Of a DNA stretch of 64,000 nt, positions 30,902 to 42,036 are shown in pieces; within the stretch, counting starts at the first letter, position 1; every line of letters starts with the position of its first letter. The stretch comes from Bursaphelenchus xylophilus (lineage: Eukaryota; Nematoda; Chromadorea; Rhabditida; Aphelenchoididae), in NCBI GenBank assembly GCA_904066235.2, contig CAJFCV020000005.1, forward strand, positions 12,271,501 to 12,335,500, given 5' to 3'. A model generated the notes under the pieces. That model made no database searches. It saw only the letters and a program-made list of their open reading frames with translations, and was not told the origin of the DNA. Both the position numbers and the translations under genes were made by a program.

Positions 30902-32830
30902 CCCGCGCTTTCTGGAGGCAGTGCTCACTCAGTTCGAAACCGAGTGGGCTGAAATTTGGCACGACGGAAGCTTACCGAATTGGTCAAAAATTGAACCGAG
31001 CCGAATTTTGAATTTCGAACCTTACTTACCCTGAGGGCCGAATTTATGCGAAAAATGCCAAAAATCGGCCCTCTGGCAACTGCGCAGCTACAGTGGGTCG
31101 ACATCATGAGCTGAAAATGGTTACGAAGCAACTCCAGGCAAATACAAAGGCACAACGAAACTCTTTTTTGACTTTCGTCCCCGACTACGCGAATGAGGAC
31201 TTTATATTACACTTGACACCTGGCCCTGGGGAAAAAATTTGAATTTTGGTCCGGACGGTCGTATTTTAGGAAATGAAAATGCTATCCGGACCGATAATTC
31301 ACGCTGATCACGATGGTGTACGTTTCGATTCACGAAATTTGAATTCTGACGCCCTGAGGGCAAAGTTCGAAATTTTCGAAATCCCGAAAATCGGCCTTCT
31401 GCCAACGGAGCAGCCTCGGGGAGAAGACCTGAGAAGCTGAAAAAAATGCAGAGGGAAGGTAATTCAATTGCCACAAACGTTATGCAGCCCTTTTTTTGAA
31501 TTTCGACTTCAGTTTCGAGAAAAAAAAATTTTAATGTTGTTCATGACACCTGCTCCGTGGAAGAAAATTTTGAATGTCTAAAATACGAAACGTTACTGCG
31601 GCGTGTGATACATGTTCCTAGGTCAACTCGTACACGCTGAATCCAATGGAACCAATAAAATTCCGAAAAATTTGAATTCCGTGCCCCCAGGGCCGGTTTG
31701 GTCGAAAAATTTCGAAAAATCGACCTTCTGCCAACGGAGCAGCTTCAGCGGCACGATCCCAGAAGCTGAAAAAAATGCAGAGGGAAGGTAATTCAATTGC
31801 CACAAACGTTATGCAGCCCTTTTTTTGAATTTCAACTTCAGTTTCGAGAAAAAAAAATTTTGATATTACACTTGACATCTGATCCCCGGAAGAAAAATTT
31901 TCGTCACGAAAGTAAGAAACGCGATGTAGCCGTGGTTGATGTGTGTTCAGGTGTAATCAGACATGCTGAATCGAATGCTTTCAACAGAATTCCGAATTTC
32001 GGCCGTCTAAGGGCACTTTTGGCCGATTTTCCGGAAAAAAGTGGGAAAACAATTATCGTGAAATATGCAACATGCAAGTTGTTTGAGAATCCCACCGGAG
32101 GTCAGAAGCGGAAAAAAATTCTACAGGTACTCTGGTCCAATTCTGAGGTCAAGACTTGGCCCTTTTTTTGAATTTCGATCTAGTTTTCCCGGAAAAAATT
32201 CCGGAAAATTTGGCCTATTTTGGGAAATTTCGAAAAATCTCGAATGGCTAAAATACGAAATACGATGCAAAGATACGAAAGGTGGTTCTAGGGTATGTCA
32301 GGCATGCTGAATCAGAATCCGTTGTCAAAATCCAGAAATTCCGTCATCTTGATGGTGAAAAATTGAAATTTCGGAAAATCGGGAATAACTATCGACCGGT
32401 CGATTATTTTTGGGGGGTGTAACGGAGTAATGTCATTTTTTTGAGATGCAGATAAGAATGGAATTTGAAAATTTTTGATTCCGTTCCGATTGGCGACAAA
32501 ACGGACTTTTTTGCCTAAGGGCAAGATATGCAAATTTTGAAAATCCGCAAAGTTTCGGACCCCAACAAAGGTGAAACTGAGCCAGAAGCTAAGGAAAAGT
32601 CGAAAAATTCAAAAAGTTACGCCCAAAAGAAAATCAAAAAATTTCATTTTCAAACGCCCGCAGTTCCCGCCAAAATCGGCGCAGAGTGAATTTTGAAAAG
32701 CCAAAAGTCTTAGAATTTTTTGCTCTACCGCTATGCAAAATTTCAGGACGATAAGTCAACGTCTTCGATTTTTTACTGGTCTCACTTATAGTATCTTTCG
32801 ATACATTTACTCAAGCGCCTGACTTCGGCG
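30902..32830. repeat. Long non-coding cassette, copy 6 (right edge of mobile block)
   Basis: Diverged copy of 842-2390 with an internal extension (31300-32200). It carries the CGACCGGTCG palindrome near 32394 and ends in TATAGTATCTTTCGAT. A remnant ACATTTACTCAAGCGC, resembling the end of the hairpin block, follows. Beyond about 32830 no repeat of this family is seen. Confidence 0.7.
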
Positions 32831-33141
32831 ACTCCTAACGGCGGAAATTCCTATAAAACTTATTTTTTGGCCCGAACAGCAAAACGCGAAACGAGATAAT
32901 CTCACATCGATCTCTAGAATATAAAAAACCATTCCCGTTCTCTTTTTTCAAAAGAGGCAAATCTACCGCACTCATTACTTCAGAGTTGACTCTAACCCTC
33001 TGTTAGCCCAACTGTCGCTTTGTTGTCGAAACTAAACGCTCCAACTTGGGATTAAGTTCGATCCGGTTAGGCTTCTCAACCCGCCATCTGTTCAAGCAAA
33101 AGTTCGTTGGGCACGAGCCCGAGAACCGTCAACAAGTTGAG

Positions 33142-33148
33142 TATAAAA
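33142..33148 (+). promoter_or_regulatory. TATA box of pectate lyase gene
   Basis: TATAAAA, 50 bp upstream of the ATG at 33198. The spacing is the same as in M13 genes 2 and 3. Confidence 0.6.
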
Positions 33149-33197
33149 CCTCACTGATTTGGCCAATTCATCGCATTCATTTCAACGTCCGTTGAAG

Positions 33198-33998
33198 ATG
33201 GTCCAATTCGCCATTATAACCTTACTCTCTGTTGCCGTTGTTTCGGCTCAGTTTGGAGCTTGGCCCAACCCAAGCTCCACCACCAAGGTGCCCAAGAAGA
33301 TCACCGTGAAGAGCGGGCAGACCTACGATGGTAAGAATGGCCGATTCGTCGCTGGATTTGCCGGTGGTGACGGTTCTCAAGCTGAAGGACAAGACCCAAT
33401 TTTTGAGTTGCAAGCAGGCGCAAAGATTGTCAATGTTGTCCTGGGAAATCCAGCTGCCGATGGAATTCATTGTCTGGGTGCCTGCGAAATCGAGAACGTC
33501 TGGTGGGAGGACGTCGGAGAAGACGCGGCCACATTTAAGGGCAAAAGCGGCGACACGTATTCTGTAACCGGAGGTGGTGCCAAGAAGGCCGACGACAAGG
33601 TCTTCCAACACAACGGAGGTGGCACCTTAACCATCAAGAATTTCCAGGTAGACGGCTTTCCGCAGACCACATCGTATATCATCTTTTAGACTCAAGACAT
33701 TGGAAAGCTCTATCGTTCTTGCGGAAACTGCAAAAACAACGGGTTTGACCGTCACGTTGTCATTGATACCGTGAAACTCTCCGGAGCCACGAAAGTCATT
33801 GCCGGAGTCAACGGGAACTACAAGGATTCTGCCACGTTGAGGAACATCGAAATTGCAGGCAGTGTCAAGACGGTTTGTGAGAACTTCCAGGGAACCAACA
33901 ACAACAACCAGGAACCCAAAAGCGTTAGGAAGTACACAAGCCAAGAGAATGGAGATGGCAAGATCTGCATCTACAAGACCAGCGACATCAAGGCTTGA
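33198..33998 (+). CDS. pel: Secreted pectate lyase, polysaccharide lyase family 3
   Basis: Two exons, 33198-33647 and 33690-33998, with a 42-bp GT-AG intron; 252 aa, the usual PL3 size. A signal peptide (MVQFAIITLLSVAVVSA) is followed by QFGAWPNPSS. Family landmarks visible: DPIFELQAGAKIVNVVLG (about 66-83), DGIHCLG (88-94), NVWWEDVGEDA (100-110) and, after the intron, LYRSCGNC. PL3 enzymes cleave de-esterified pectin by beta-elimination with calcium; nematode members are exported and soften plant cell walls, and are held to come from horizontal transfer from microbes. The frame is intact. It sits about 370 bp from the end of the transposon block, with its own TATA box. Confidence 0.94.
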
Positions 33999-34114
33999 TC
34001 ACGTTCTGAACCTAATTATCTGAAGAGGATTTTAATTAACTAGTTTATAAAGCATGCTCAAAAAAGACTTACAAGTTGTTTATTAGCAATATTTATTTAT
34101 ATACGATAACTTTT

Positions 34115-35840
34115 TTACGACATACTACCGGATTTGATACTACCTTCGCACAGTAATAGGATACAAGGCAAACTAAAAACAGTGTCATCCTCCTTCTGAT
34201 GGCTCACCTTTGCTCCGTTGGAACGCAAGAATTCCAATTGGGCTTGCAGATTTTTTGAGTCAATTGAAAATTTCTAAAATTGATTTAAAAAAACGCAAAA
34301 AGGCTTACAACGACTTTATCGTAGAGCAGTAAAATACTCATTAGCCGATCATAGCTTTTCTCCTTGTAGCGTCTTCTTAAGTACTCGGAATACTCAGCCA
34401 AGACCCGGCCTTTGAATTGACTTATAGTTTTGTTTAGCTCGTCCTCGCCGTCGCCTAAATATGCATACATATGCAAGTAAAAAAATGCAGTATTTACTGC
34501 ATCCTGTGTAAATTAGTTCTTACAGTATTTGCATATCGTTAGGAGCATGATGAAGCATACGTCAAATTGATTTAGACCACGTATCCTGAACTCGTTCACC
34601 ATGGACAGGTAATGGAAAAGGTAGGGTCGGAGTAAACTGAAAATAACTTTTTGTCGCCTAGTCCTAGTCCGTTTGCGAAGCCGCCCGAGTAATTTCTGGC
34701 GTTTGCGCTGTGCAAAAAAACTACTGTCCTATGGCAGCCGAAAAAAGGCCATTTCACGGCGCAAAAAGCCAAGAATTGTATAATATATTCTGAAAAGGGG
34801 CTCTAAACGCAAACCCTCGCATATAGACTGTCTTTTTACAGCAACCTTACTTCATATAAGCGGCCTTCTCATCTTCTGCCATCTCCCCGTCAAACCAATA
34901 TCCTTCGGCCTGGTCAAGAAGATTCACCGAGAGCCCAGGCATCACAGCCAACCGGGGGTCGCCGACCTCCGGAAAGGAAGCGGCCGTCATGTAGAATTCG
35001 TTTACCATGTGCAATTCAAATTTTGTTTCTGCTGCAAAGTGCATCTGAAAATGGAAGTGAAATGACGCAACATGAAGCACTCACGCGAGCTACGGTATCT
35101 AGATCACCGAGAGCTGGAATTGCGCTGCAAAGCATTATGGCAAAGGCTGAGCATGCTTTCTGAGATATGGGCGTGTATAAGGTCCCATTTGTTTGAACAA
35201 ACTGAAAAACAGGAAAAGTTTGGAAAATCCAAGTTCAACGAACGTCTGCAGTCTGTTACTTACGCTTCTGGCACCGATGTCCAGTTGCGGAAATATCTTC
35301 AAAACCTCCGACAACTCGAACGTATGAAGGTTTTCGAGAGCCCTAAACAGCCTTGAGGATGCTCGAGTTATTCCGGTTGTAAAATGCTTGAAGTCATACG
35401 AAACCGGCGCTGGATTCGACAGTAAGGATGCTCTAATTGCGGAAAAATTAACTATATTTTTTTGAGATGACATTGGATTATCTAAAGCAAACAAACTTTA
35501 TTTAAAGGTGAACAGTTTCAAATTGTTTTTTTAACTTGAAACGTACCTTGTCGCGATTTGTTTTCGACTTCGTAGTCAGCCCTTTTTTGACCTATAGCCA
35601 CCTGTTTAAAGAAGAAATCCTCGCATTGCCCGCACACCTAAAAATTGAGCGCTAACCACACACAATAGTCTTTAATAAAGGAGAAATTAATAGGTTGCAC
35701 TAAAACAGCTTAATTTTTTGTAGCTTGAACTCCGAACGCCTTACCCAAACTCCACATTGATGCCATCTTGTCAGCTTTTGACATACAATACAAGCGCCAG
35801 CCGCGGGATAAGACGCCAGATGTTCTACATGATCCACCAT
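34115..35840 (-). CDS. Nuclear hormone receptor with a single zinc finger
   Basis: Eight exons: 35745-35840, 35547-35637, 35264-35481, 35085-35201, 34851-35044, 34524-34636, 34309-34454 and 34115-34273. They sum to 1134 nt (377 aa) with consistent phases. Residues 17-37 show C-x2-C-x13-C-x2-C followed by EDFFFK, the first zinc finger and P-box position of nuclear receptors. The second finger is absent: exon 3 goes straight to the hinge and a helical ligand-binding domain (KIFPQLDIGARS; LLRPYLFHYLSMVNEFRIRGLNQFDV). The 65-bp intron 2 leaves no room for a missed finger. Nematodes have hundreds of divergent receptors, some with reduced DNA-binding domains. Ligand and targets cannot be inferred. 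Confidence 0.82.
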
Positions 35841-36124
35841 TTTTCTTGTTGTAAGTTCATTCCAGATTCATTAAACGCACAAATGTCTTTTCTTAATGCA
35901 ATGTTTACCAATGATGTGGGCCTGCCGCACCCATAGCTTGATCAAACAGAACGAACGACCCGGCATATCACGTACGTTCGCACAAAACGACTGCACCTCT
36001 AATTTAGTGCGTATTGAGTTTGATATCACGCGCATGAGCGGCATCTGCGAGTTTGTTACGTTTAGAAGCCTATCGAGCGAACCAACGACCACGTTCAAAA
36101 TTATTTTTATTTATTTATTTTGTC

Positions 36125-36272
36125 TAACAATCTGTCCGGAAATTAATGAGCGCAGTGAAAATCGCATCGTCGCCGCGAAAAATGAATTGTGTGGCGGCAA
36201 AACCAAATTCCTTTTCACTTCAACGACGCGATAATAACATACATACTGCTGAGTATTTTTCCAACCGACTTA
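36125..36272. mobile_element. Decayed copy of the 155-bp MITE
   Basis: Aligns in inverted orientation with 39721-39875 (AATGAGCGC, AAAATCGCATCG, AAATTGTGT, CTTTTCACTT are shared). The end at ACCGACTTA is recognisable but mismatched. It lies just downstream of the oac stop codon. Confidence 0.7.
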
Positions 36273-36623
36273 TAATAAGAATTAGCTCTTAGACGCTGCG
36301 TAAACGTTGTGGGTTTGATGCATTGTATTCCCTTCTCAGCGTCCTCCCCACTGACAGCGAGCCAAGCATCGTCAAATGTCGGCCGTCGTGGAAATTGGCA
36401 AGCCCATTTTCATTCACCATAGTGCAAATGTTTGTCGTGTTCGAACAAAACGTTTTTTCATAGAGTTCCAGTTTAAGACATCTTAAACAATCCAACGCAT
36501 CTATGCGCTTGTGAATTTCTTCATTGACTTTTCGATCCTCGGACAAGGAGTAGTCAAAACGGTGGAGATGCACCCCTCTTCTGACCGAGTTTTGAATCGT
36601 TTGGAAGGTCTGTGGGATAAATA

Positions 36624-38117
36624 TACTGCGCGTCAAAAGTTTGGAACAGGCCAGATCTTCTTTGCGGCTTGAGATGGGAGTTTCATTTCTTTTTTATTAG
36701 AAGCTCCATGTATTAAGAACCTCAATGAATACATAGCCATGGAAATCAGAAAGCTCGTTGGAATTTTAAAAAAAAAATTTAAAAAATAAGTGCGTCAAAA
36801 GTTTGGAACAGCTTTTGGAAGGTGATTATAAACTTCAGGATGGAGGCAGGTATCCTCGCATTTAGTGTTTCTGGATGATGTATGGAATCGGCATGCCAAT
36901 GGCATACTGATTTTCATCGATAAACCCAAAATGAAAAAAATGCTTATTGAGTCAAAAACTACGGTCAAATTTGCGAAAAAATGAATTTTTTGGGTTGGGT
37001 TCTCTATGTTATCGGTGTGTAAGCGTCCTAAAATATTTAATGTGGTCGCACAATTGTACAAGGGCACTCAGATCTTCGCATAGGAACCATATCCGCACAG
37101 CATAATTTGTGAAAATTTTGAGTTTTGCTATAAATCTTTATTTAATGTATTTTATATTTTTCATAGAGCGGCTTGGAGGCTAATTGGCTTGGACACCGTT
37201 ATCGTGGAATAAAAAGGTGTCTTCAAGAAACAAAAACCCACGCTACTTGCAACATCTAAGGCCACATCTTTCAGATATTAAAAAAATTTTTGTCCCCAAA
37301 ATCAATATTCATATCTGACCCGGATTTGTGGCGGGATAATTCGGAAAGTTGGTTTATAATACTGTATCCGTGTGATAACGATAAAGGCACTTAGTTTTGA
37401 GCCATGCAGCGGCATCAAATCCAAGATAAAAAATATAGGAATATTAACATTTCATATACCCGCTATTTTTAAAGATGTGGCCTTGATGTTGCAAATAGTG
37501 GCCAGGTTCTGCTTCTTAAAGACACCTTTTTATTCCACGATAACGGTGTCCAAGCCAATTAGCCTCCAAGCCGCTCTATGAAAAATATAAAATACATTAA
37601 ATAAAGATTTATAGCAAAACTCAAAATTTTCACAAATTATGCTGTGCGGATATGGTTCCTATGCGAAGATCTGAGTGCCCTTGTACAATTGTGCGACCAC
37701 ATTAAATATTTTAGGACGCTTACACACCGATAACATAGAGAACCCAACCCAAAAAATTCATTTTTTCGCAAATTTGACCGTAGTTTTTGACTCAATAAGC
37801 ATTTTTTTCATTTTGGGTTTATCGATGAAAATCAGTATGCCATTGGCATGCCGATTCCATACATCATCCAGAAACACTAAATGCGAGGATACCTGCCTCC
37901 ATCCTGAAGTTTATAATCACCTTCCAAAAGCTGTTCCAAACTTTTGACGCACTTATTTTTTAAATTTTTTTTTAAAATTCCAACGAGCTTTCTGATTTCC
38001 ATGGCTATGTATTCATTGACGTTCTTAATACATGGAGCTTCTAATAAAAAAGAAATGAAACTCCCATCTCAAGCCGCAAAGAAGATCTGGCCTGTTCCAA
38101 ACTTTTGACGCGCAGTA
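36624..38117. mobile_element. 1494-bp foldback transposon (Tc1/mariner-like) in oac
   Basis: Long inverted repeats (36624 to about 37283 and about 37461 to 38117) begin TACTGCGCGTCAAAAGTT and are flanked by a TA duplication (36622-36623, 38118-38119). A second internal TGCGTCAAAAGTTTGGAACA lies about 165 bp inside each arm. The arms are nearly identical, so identical 90-aa frames appear on both sides. No transposase is seen in the 180-bp centre. Non-autonomous. Confidence 0.93.
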
Positions 38118-38559
38118 TATGTCGCCCCTGTTCATAATCACCGCTTCTCGGGCAATCTCATTGAGGGCTGAGTAGAAGTCTTGAATCGCCGTCTGGTATT
38201 TGTCGCCCTTGGAAAGCGCATGGACGCGGAGATCGTACCAACTGAAAGAACGTGGAGATTAACTTCACGTCACCTTATATACGTATTACTCCGTAAAGTT
38301 CCTTTTTCCTTCTCGCGCATTGCTTCATGTCTTATCTAAGCGACCATCGAATAAAAATTTTTGAAATTTTGGTTAATTTGTTTTGCGAGAGAAAAAGATC
38401 GGCGCTACGGCTTTTTGGGTCAACGATACTTTGGATTGCCTCAATTTGTCGTTGCATACATGGAGAAGGTTAGGAGAAGGCTTATTTAATATATAGAAAT
38501 AATAAGGTATATCAGATCCCAGGACAGTGTATCACGTATTTTTAGGCATATAGTACTGC

Positions 38560-38800
38560 AATTATATCCAGTTAAAGTTTACGGATGTTCGTCCTTCGGT
38601 GGAATTTTTGTTTTTTTCTATGTTACAATCGCTCACGATACGGGTCAAGAGAGCTAAGTGAGATCACTAGCAGTTAAAATCAGGAAATGTGGTCATACTG
38701 TAAGAACTCGAAAGGGCCTCCGCCGAGCCTGCCCAAGTATGCAACGGCTTTTCCAGGCCTTGTAGGTGCCTCCTACAATTTTTTTGGGGTTTTGTTCGCC
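38560..38800. repeat. Dispersed repeat, also at 54660-54890
   Basis: Shared blocks include GTTACGGATGTC-like sequence and AACGGxTTTTCCAGGCCT followed by a small TGTAGG...CCTACA hairpin and a T run. It lies in the oac intron between exons 5 and 6. Class unknown. Confidence 0.55.
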
Positions 38801-39720
38801 TGGCCTACTCCTCGATCGATTTTGTGCTGACCCGAAGATCAAAAAAAGCATCCTGAGAAAAACCCTTTCTCAGGACGCGATTCAGACGTAAATAATACAT
38901 TATGCACTTACGAGTGAATTGTGATGACAATATCGATTGGTTTTTTCCACTCTTTCAATATTGGAATAATGTCTTCGGCAAAGCCCTTGCACTCCTTTTT
39001 CTCAAACAATTCCGGCAAAAAAGGCATGCAAACTCGAGTTGCAAACATTGTAAATCGGCCGTAAACATCGCTCATTGAAGATTTCACGGAATAAAATAGA
39101 TCTCGGGCCAAACTGTTACCAATCAAGACGATTTCTTTTGTTCCGGCGCCCTGAAATTATGTAAAACGGCGGCAGCAAAATGAATGACAAGCTTTTGATG
39201 AAATCCATACCTTGTCATGGCAATAAAGCTCAATGTTCTCCCTTCGAAATTTGTAACGTGTATCCAATGTTTTCGATTTATTGTGACAAACATCAAAGCG
39301 GCTCCATTGATAGTCCCTCATTTTATCATTAATCTCCAATATCTCATTGGTTTCTTTTTTTGTGGCCTGCTCCGGATGTGCAAACAAATTTTCAACAACT
39401 TTTTCAAATTCTAAGCCATCAGTTCTTGCGATCTGCGAAGGGATGTCTGATACCATCTTCATTATAACCGTTGTTCCAACAGAAATTGCATAGAGTGCTG
39501 TTAGAAGGAGGATCAGGGTCGACCAGTCTTTAACGTGCAGGGAGACAAATTTGAAAACGTGTTCGACGAAATACGCAGCAATGACCGTGATGAAGATCAA
39601 GAAGAAGCCATCTGCAGATAATACTTTGCGTGATTAATTTTTTCACGGAGTGCTTTATTTTTTGCGAATTTTTGTCATGCTCGCCGCAGGGCTGGTTTCC
39701 AATTTTGTGTACAATATTTA

Positions 39721-39875
39721 TCAGTCTGTCGGGAAAATAATGTGCACAATGTCGCTGCTGAGATCACGTCACGAAAGTGAAAAGCAATTGGATTTTGTCG
39801 CGACACAATTTGTTTTCCCGGCGGCGATGCGATTTTCGATGCGACAGAGCGCTCATTATTTTCCCGGCAGACTTA
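39721..39875. mobile_element. 155-bp MITE in an oac intron
   Basis: Same length as the copy in the Helitron (24410-24564), with terminal TCAGTCTGTCGGGAAAATAA and TA flanks at 39719-39720 and 39876-39877. It lies in the 390-bp intron 39612-40001. Confidence 0.9.
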
Positions 39876-41259
39876 TACAGAAAGTTCTGCGCGTGTAATT
39901 TGCCTAAATCTCCCAGAAATTTTCCTCCAAAATGTTTTTTTTTGTATTCTGAATAAATGATTCGGACAGAGGCCGGTAGTTCCAAAGCTTTAGCTGCTCA
40001 CCTGTAAAAAGTATTCCATCGACCTCCTTTCCCAGCCCTACATATTTGAATAATGTGAAAACGGGCCAATGAATCAAGTAGATTGCGTATGAGATATCGC
40101 CGATACGCACGACACACTCGGAAGATAGAATCGATGAACCCTCGAAACATAAAAACAGACCCGTCGTAAGAGTCGCAAAAATACGCGTGTATTCGCGGTT
40201 GTGGATGATGTCAAATGAAAGTTGCAGACATAACAAAATTACTATGACGTTCCGAATGATCGAAACTGTAAGGGGTCCAGGCTCGCAGTTGTTGGTTGCC
40301 TGAATTGCAGTTGTTGTGTGTAAAAGTGGTACCTTATCGGCAGAGTCATCGATTGTAGCCGGTTTTGAGGCCGTTGTGTCCGTTGAGTATGCTTTGCATG
40401 AAGAAGCGGCAAAGCCACAGAAGAATTGCCATAGCCGACAAAAAGTGGCCATATGGGAAGTGTTGGGATCTACAGATTTTGAGAATGTTGATAAAATACA
40501 CTTCATAATTTGAGCGACAGTAAAAATTTGGGTTTATATCGTACCGCTTTAATAGAAATACTCACATTTCTCATCAAGCAATATTTGGGACGCCAATGAA
40601 CATGCCGCTAAAACCATGGCAAATCCATATCCAAATATCTCCCTTCTCTTGGCTAAACTGCCAAAGACCGCGAATATTGCTGGTGCCAACAGATAAAATT
40701 GAATCTCCACAGACAGCGACCAGGTATGCAGAAACAGGGGATACTGATTTGAGACGTCGAAGTAGCCCGTTTTAGGCAGGTTCAGGTAGTTGGAAAGGAA
40801 GAACATTGCCGATTGCGACTCCTGCGCGACTGATTTGTGTTCAAATCCAGGCATTAGCAGGAGCGCTGACAATAGCACGACTATGATCATGGCAAGGTAA
40901 AGCGGAACAATTCTGCGGATCCGACGAAAATAAAACTCCCTTGCCGTTGTGATATTGATTTCTTTTTTGCGAAGAATATTGCAGATCAAGAAACCGGAAA
41001 TTACGAAAAATCTGGAGCAAACTTTAGATGAGACATGTGGAATGCAGCGGCCAATTCAGCCACAGACGGCAACTTACATGTCAACCCCGAGAAAGCCATT
41101 CACAAACAGCCCTGGCCATAGATGGAACAGGAGGACAAAGAATACCGCGACACACCTGAGTCCTTGAATGTCCAGAAAGACCTTCGACATTTTCGGGGCT
41201 CTAATCCAACAACTTGATTCAAATAGACTCACAAAATCGCTAATTTCATCTCGCATTTT

Positions 41260-42036
41260 TTTTGGTTACATCCGCCGGCGAAAATATATGTATGTAGTAG
41301 TGAAAAAAATAATTAAAAAATAACTGGCTGAAGATATACGCGCAACCTCGGGAAAGGGCACAGTCACGCAGCAAAAGGAAGTTGGTAGTTGACAAAGTCT
41401 GAGGTAAAATTTAATACTGGCAGAGATTCAACATTGTGATACGTTACGTGAACTACACAAAGATTACGTGAGCTACATAGAGAGAATTAATAGATTGACA
41501 ATCAAATGATTTAAGGTTTCTGGAGCTCCGTGGGTCCATCGTGTGCGCATTTAGCGTATAAAAAAGGGTTCGAAATGGATGTATATATTTCGACTCGATG
41601 ACATTTTCATGGGTGGCAAAACCACCGCTCCAATTAGCCTACAATTCAGCGATCGTTTTGCCTCTTCTTAACCCATGCCAAAAAATTGATAACCTTCCAC
41701 CAATGTCTCACGATCAGAAGCATAGCATGCGCTGCAAACAACAAACAGAGGATCAAACCTTTGTTTCTGGTTGTATGACAACTGATAATACAACTCATCA
41801 GAATATCAAACAACAACATGGTTACGATCAAATTTAATTAAAGGTCCGAAAACAAAGGAACTCGCATTGCAGAAACTGTAAGAAAAGGGCGCTCCTAGAA
41901 ATTTGAATTCTCCGATTGTTAAAAAAACGTCACTGCTTTGCGCCCTTTGTTAAACTGCTTATCAGCTACTGCCCTACTGTCTTCAAAAACATATTTAACG
42001 GAACACTTCAATCTCAGAATTGAAAACAAAGTCGAA
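41260..42036. other. Intergenic region between oac and M13 gene 1
   Basis: Divergent promoter interval of about 780 bp. No clear TATA box, conserved repeat or supported ORF is seen. Confidence 0.5.

Larger units (their letters stand above)
36289..41190 (-). pseudogene. Acyltransferase-3 / SGNH (oac-type) gene interrupted by a foldback element
   Basis: Exons 41078-41190, 40566-41011, 40002-40469, 39211-39611, 38912-39150 and 36289-38241, the last split by the insertion at 36624-38117. Leaving out the insert and one TA, the coding length is 2124 nt (707 aa), a full-length oac protein. The N-terminus (MSKVFLDIQGLRCVAVFFVL) and LHTWSLSVEIQFYLLAP are hallmarks of membrane acyltransferase 3, followed by several membrane spans. 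The C-terminal SGNH-type domain has VLIGNS (nucleophile Ser) and DGRHLT (Asp/His). Such proteins are thought to transfer acyl groups across membranes. No other lesion is seen, so the interruption looks recent. Exon 4 is preceded by a 390-bp intron holding a MITE. It may still be functional if another haplotype lacks the insertion. Confidence 0.85.

Noticed and set aside
33222..33611. 129-aa minus-strand frame in the pectate lyase
   Set aside because: Antisense shadow of a well-supported gene.
35896..36234. 112-aa plus-strand frame
   Set aside because: Its last third lies in a decayed MITE, there are no features, and it overlaps the promoter side of the nuclear receptor.
36795..37947. Two identical 90-aa frames on opposite strands (36795-37067 and 37675-37947)
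   Set aside because: They are the two arms of the foldback element; the identity is palindromic, not a duplicated gene.
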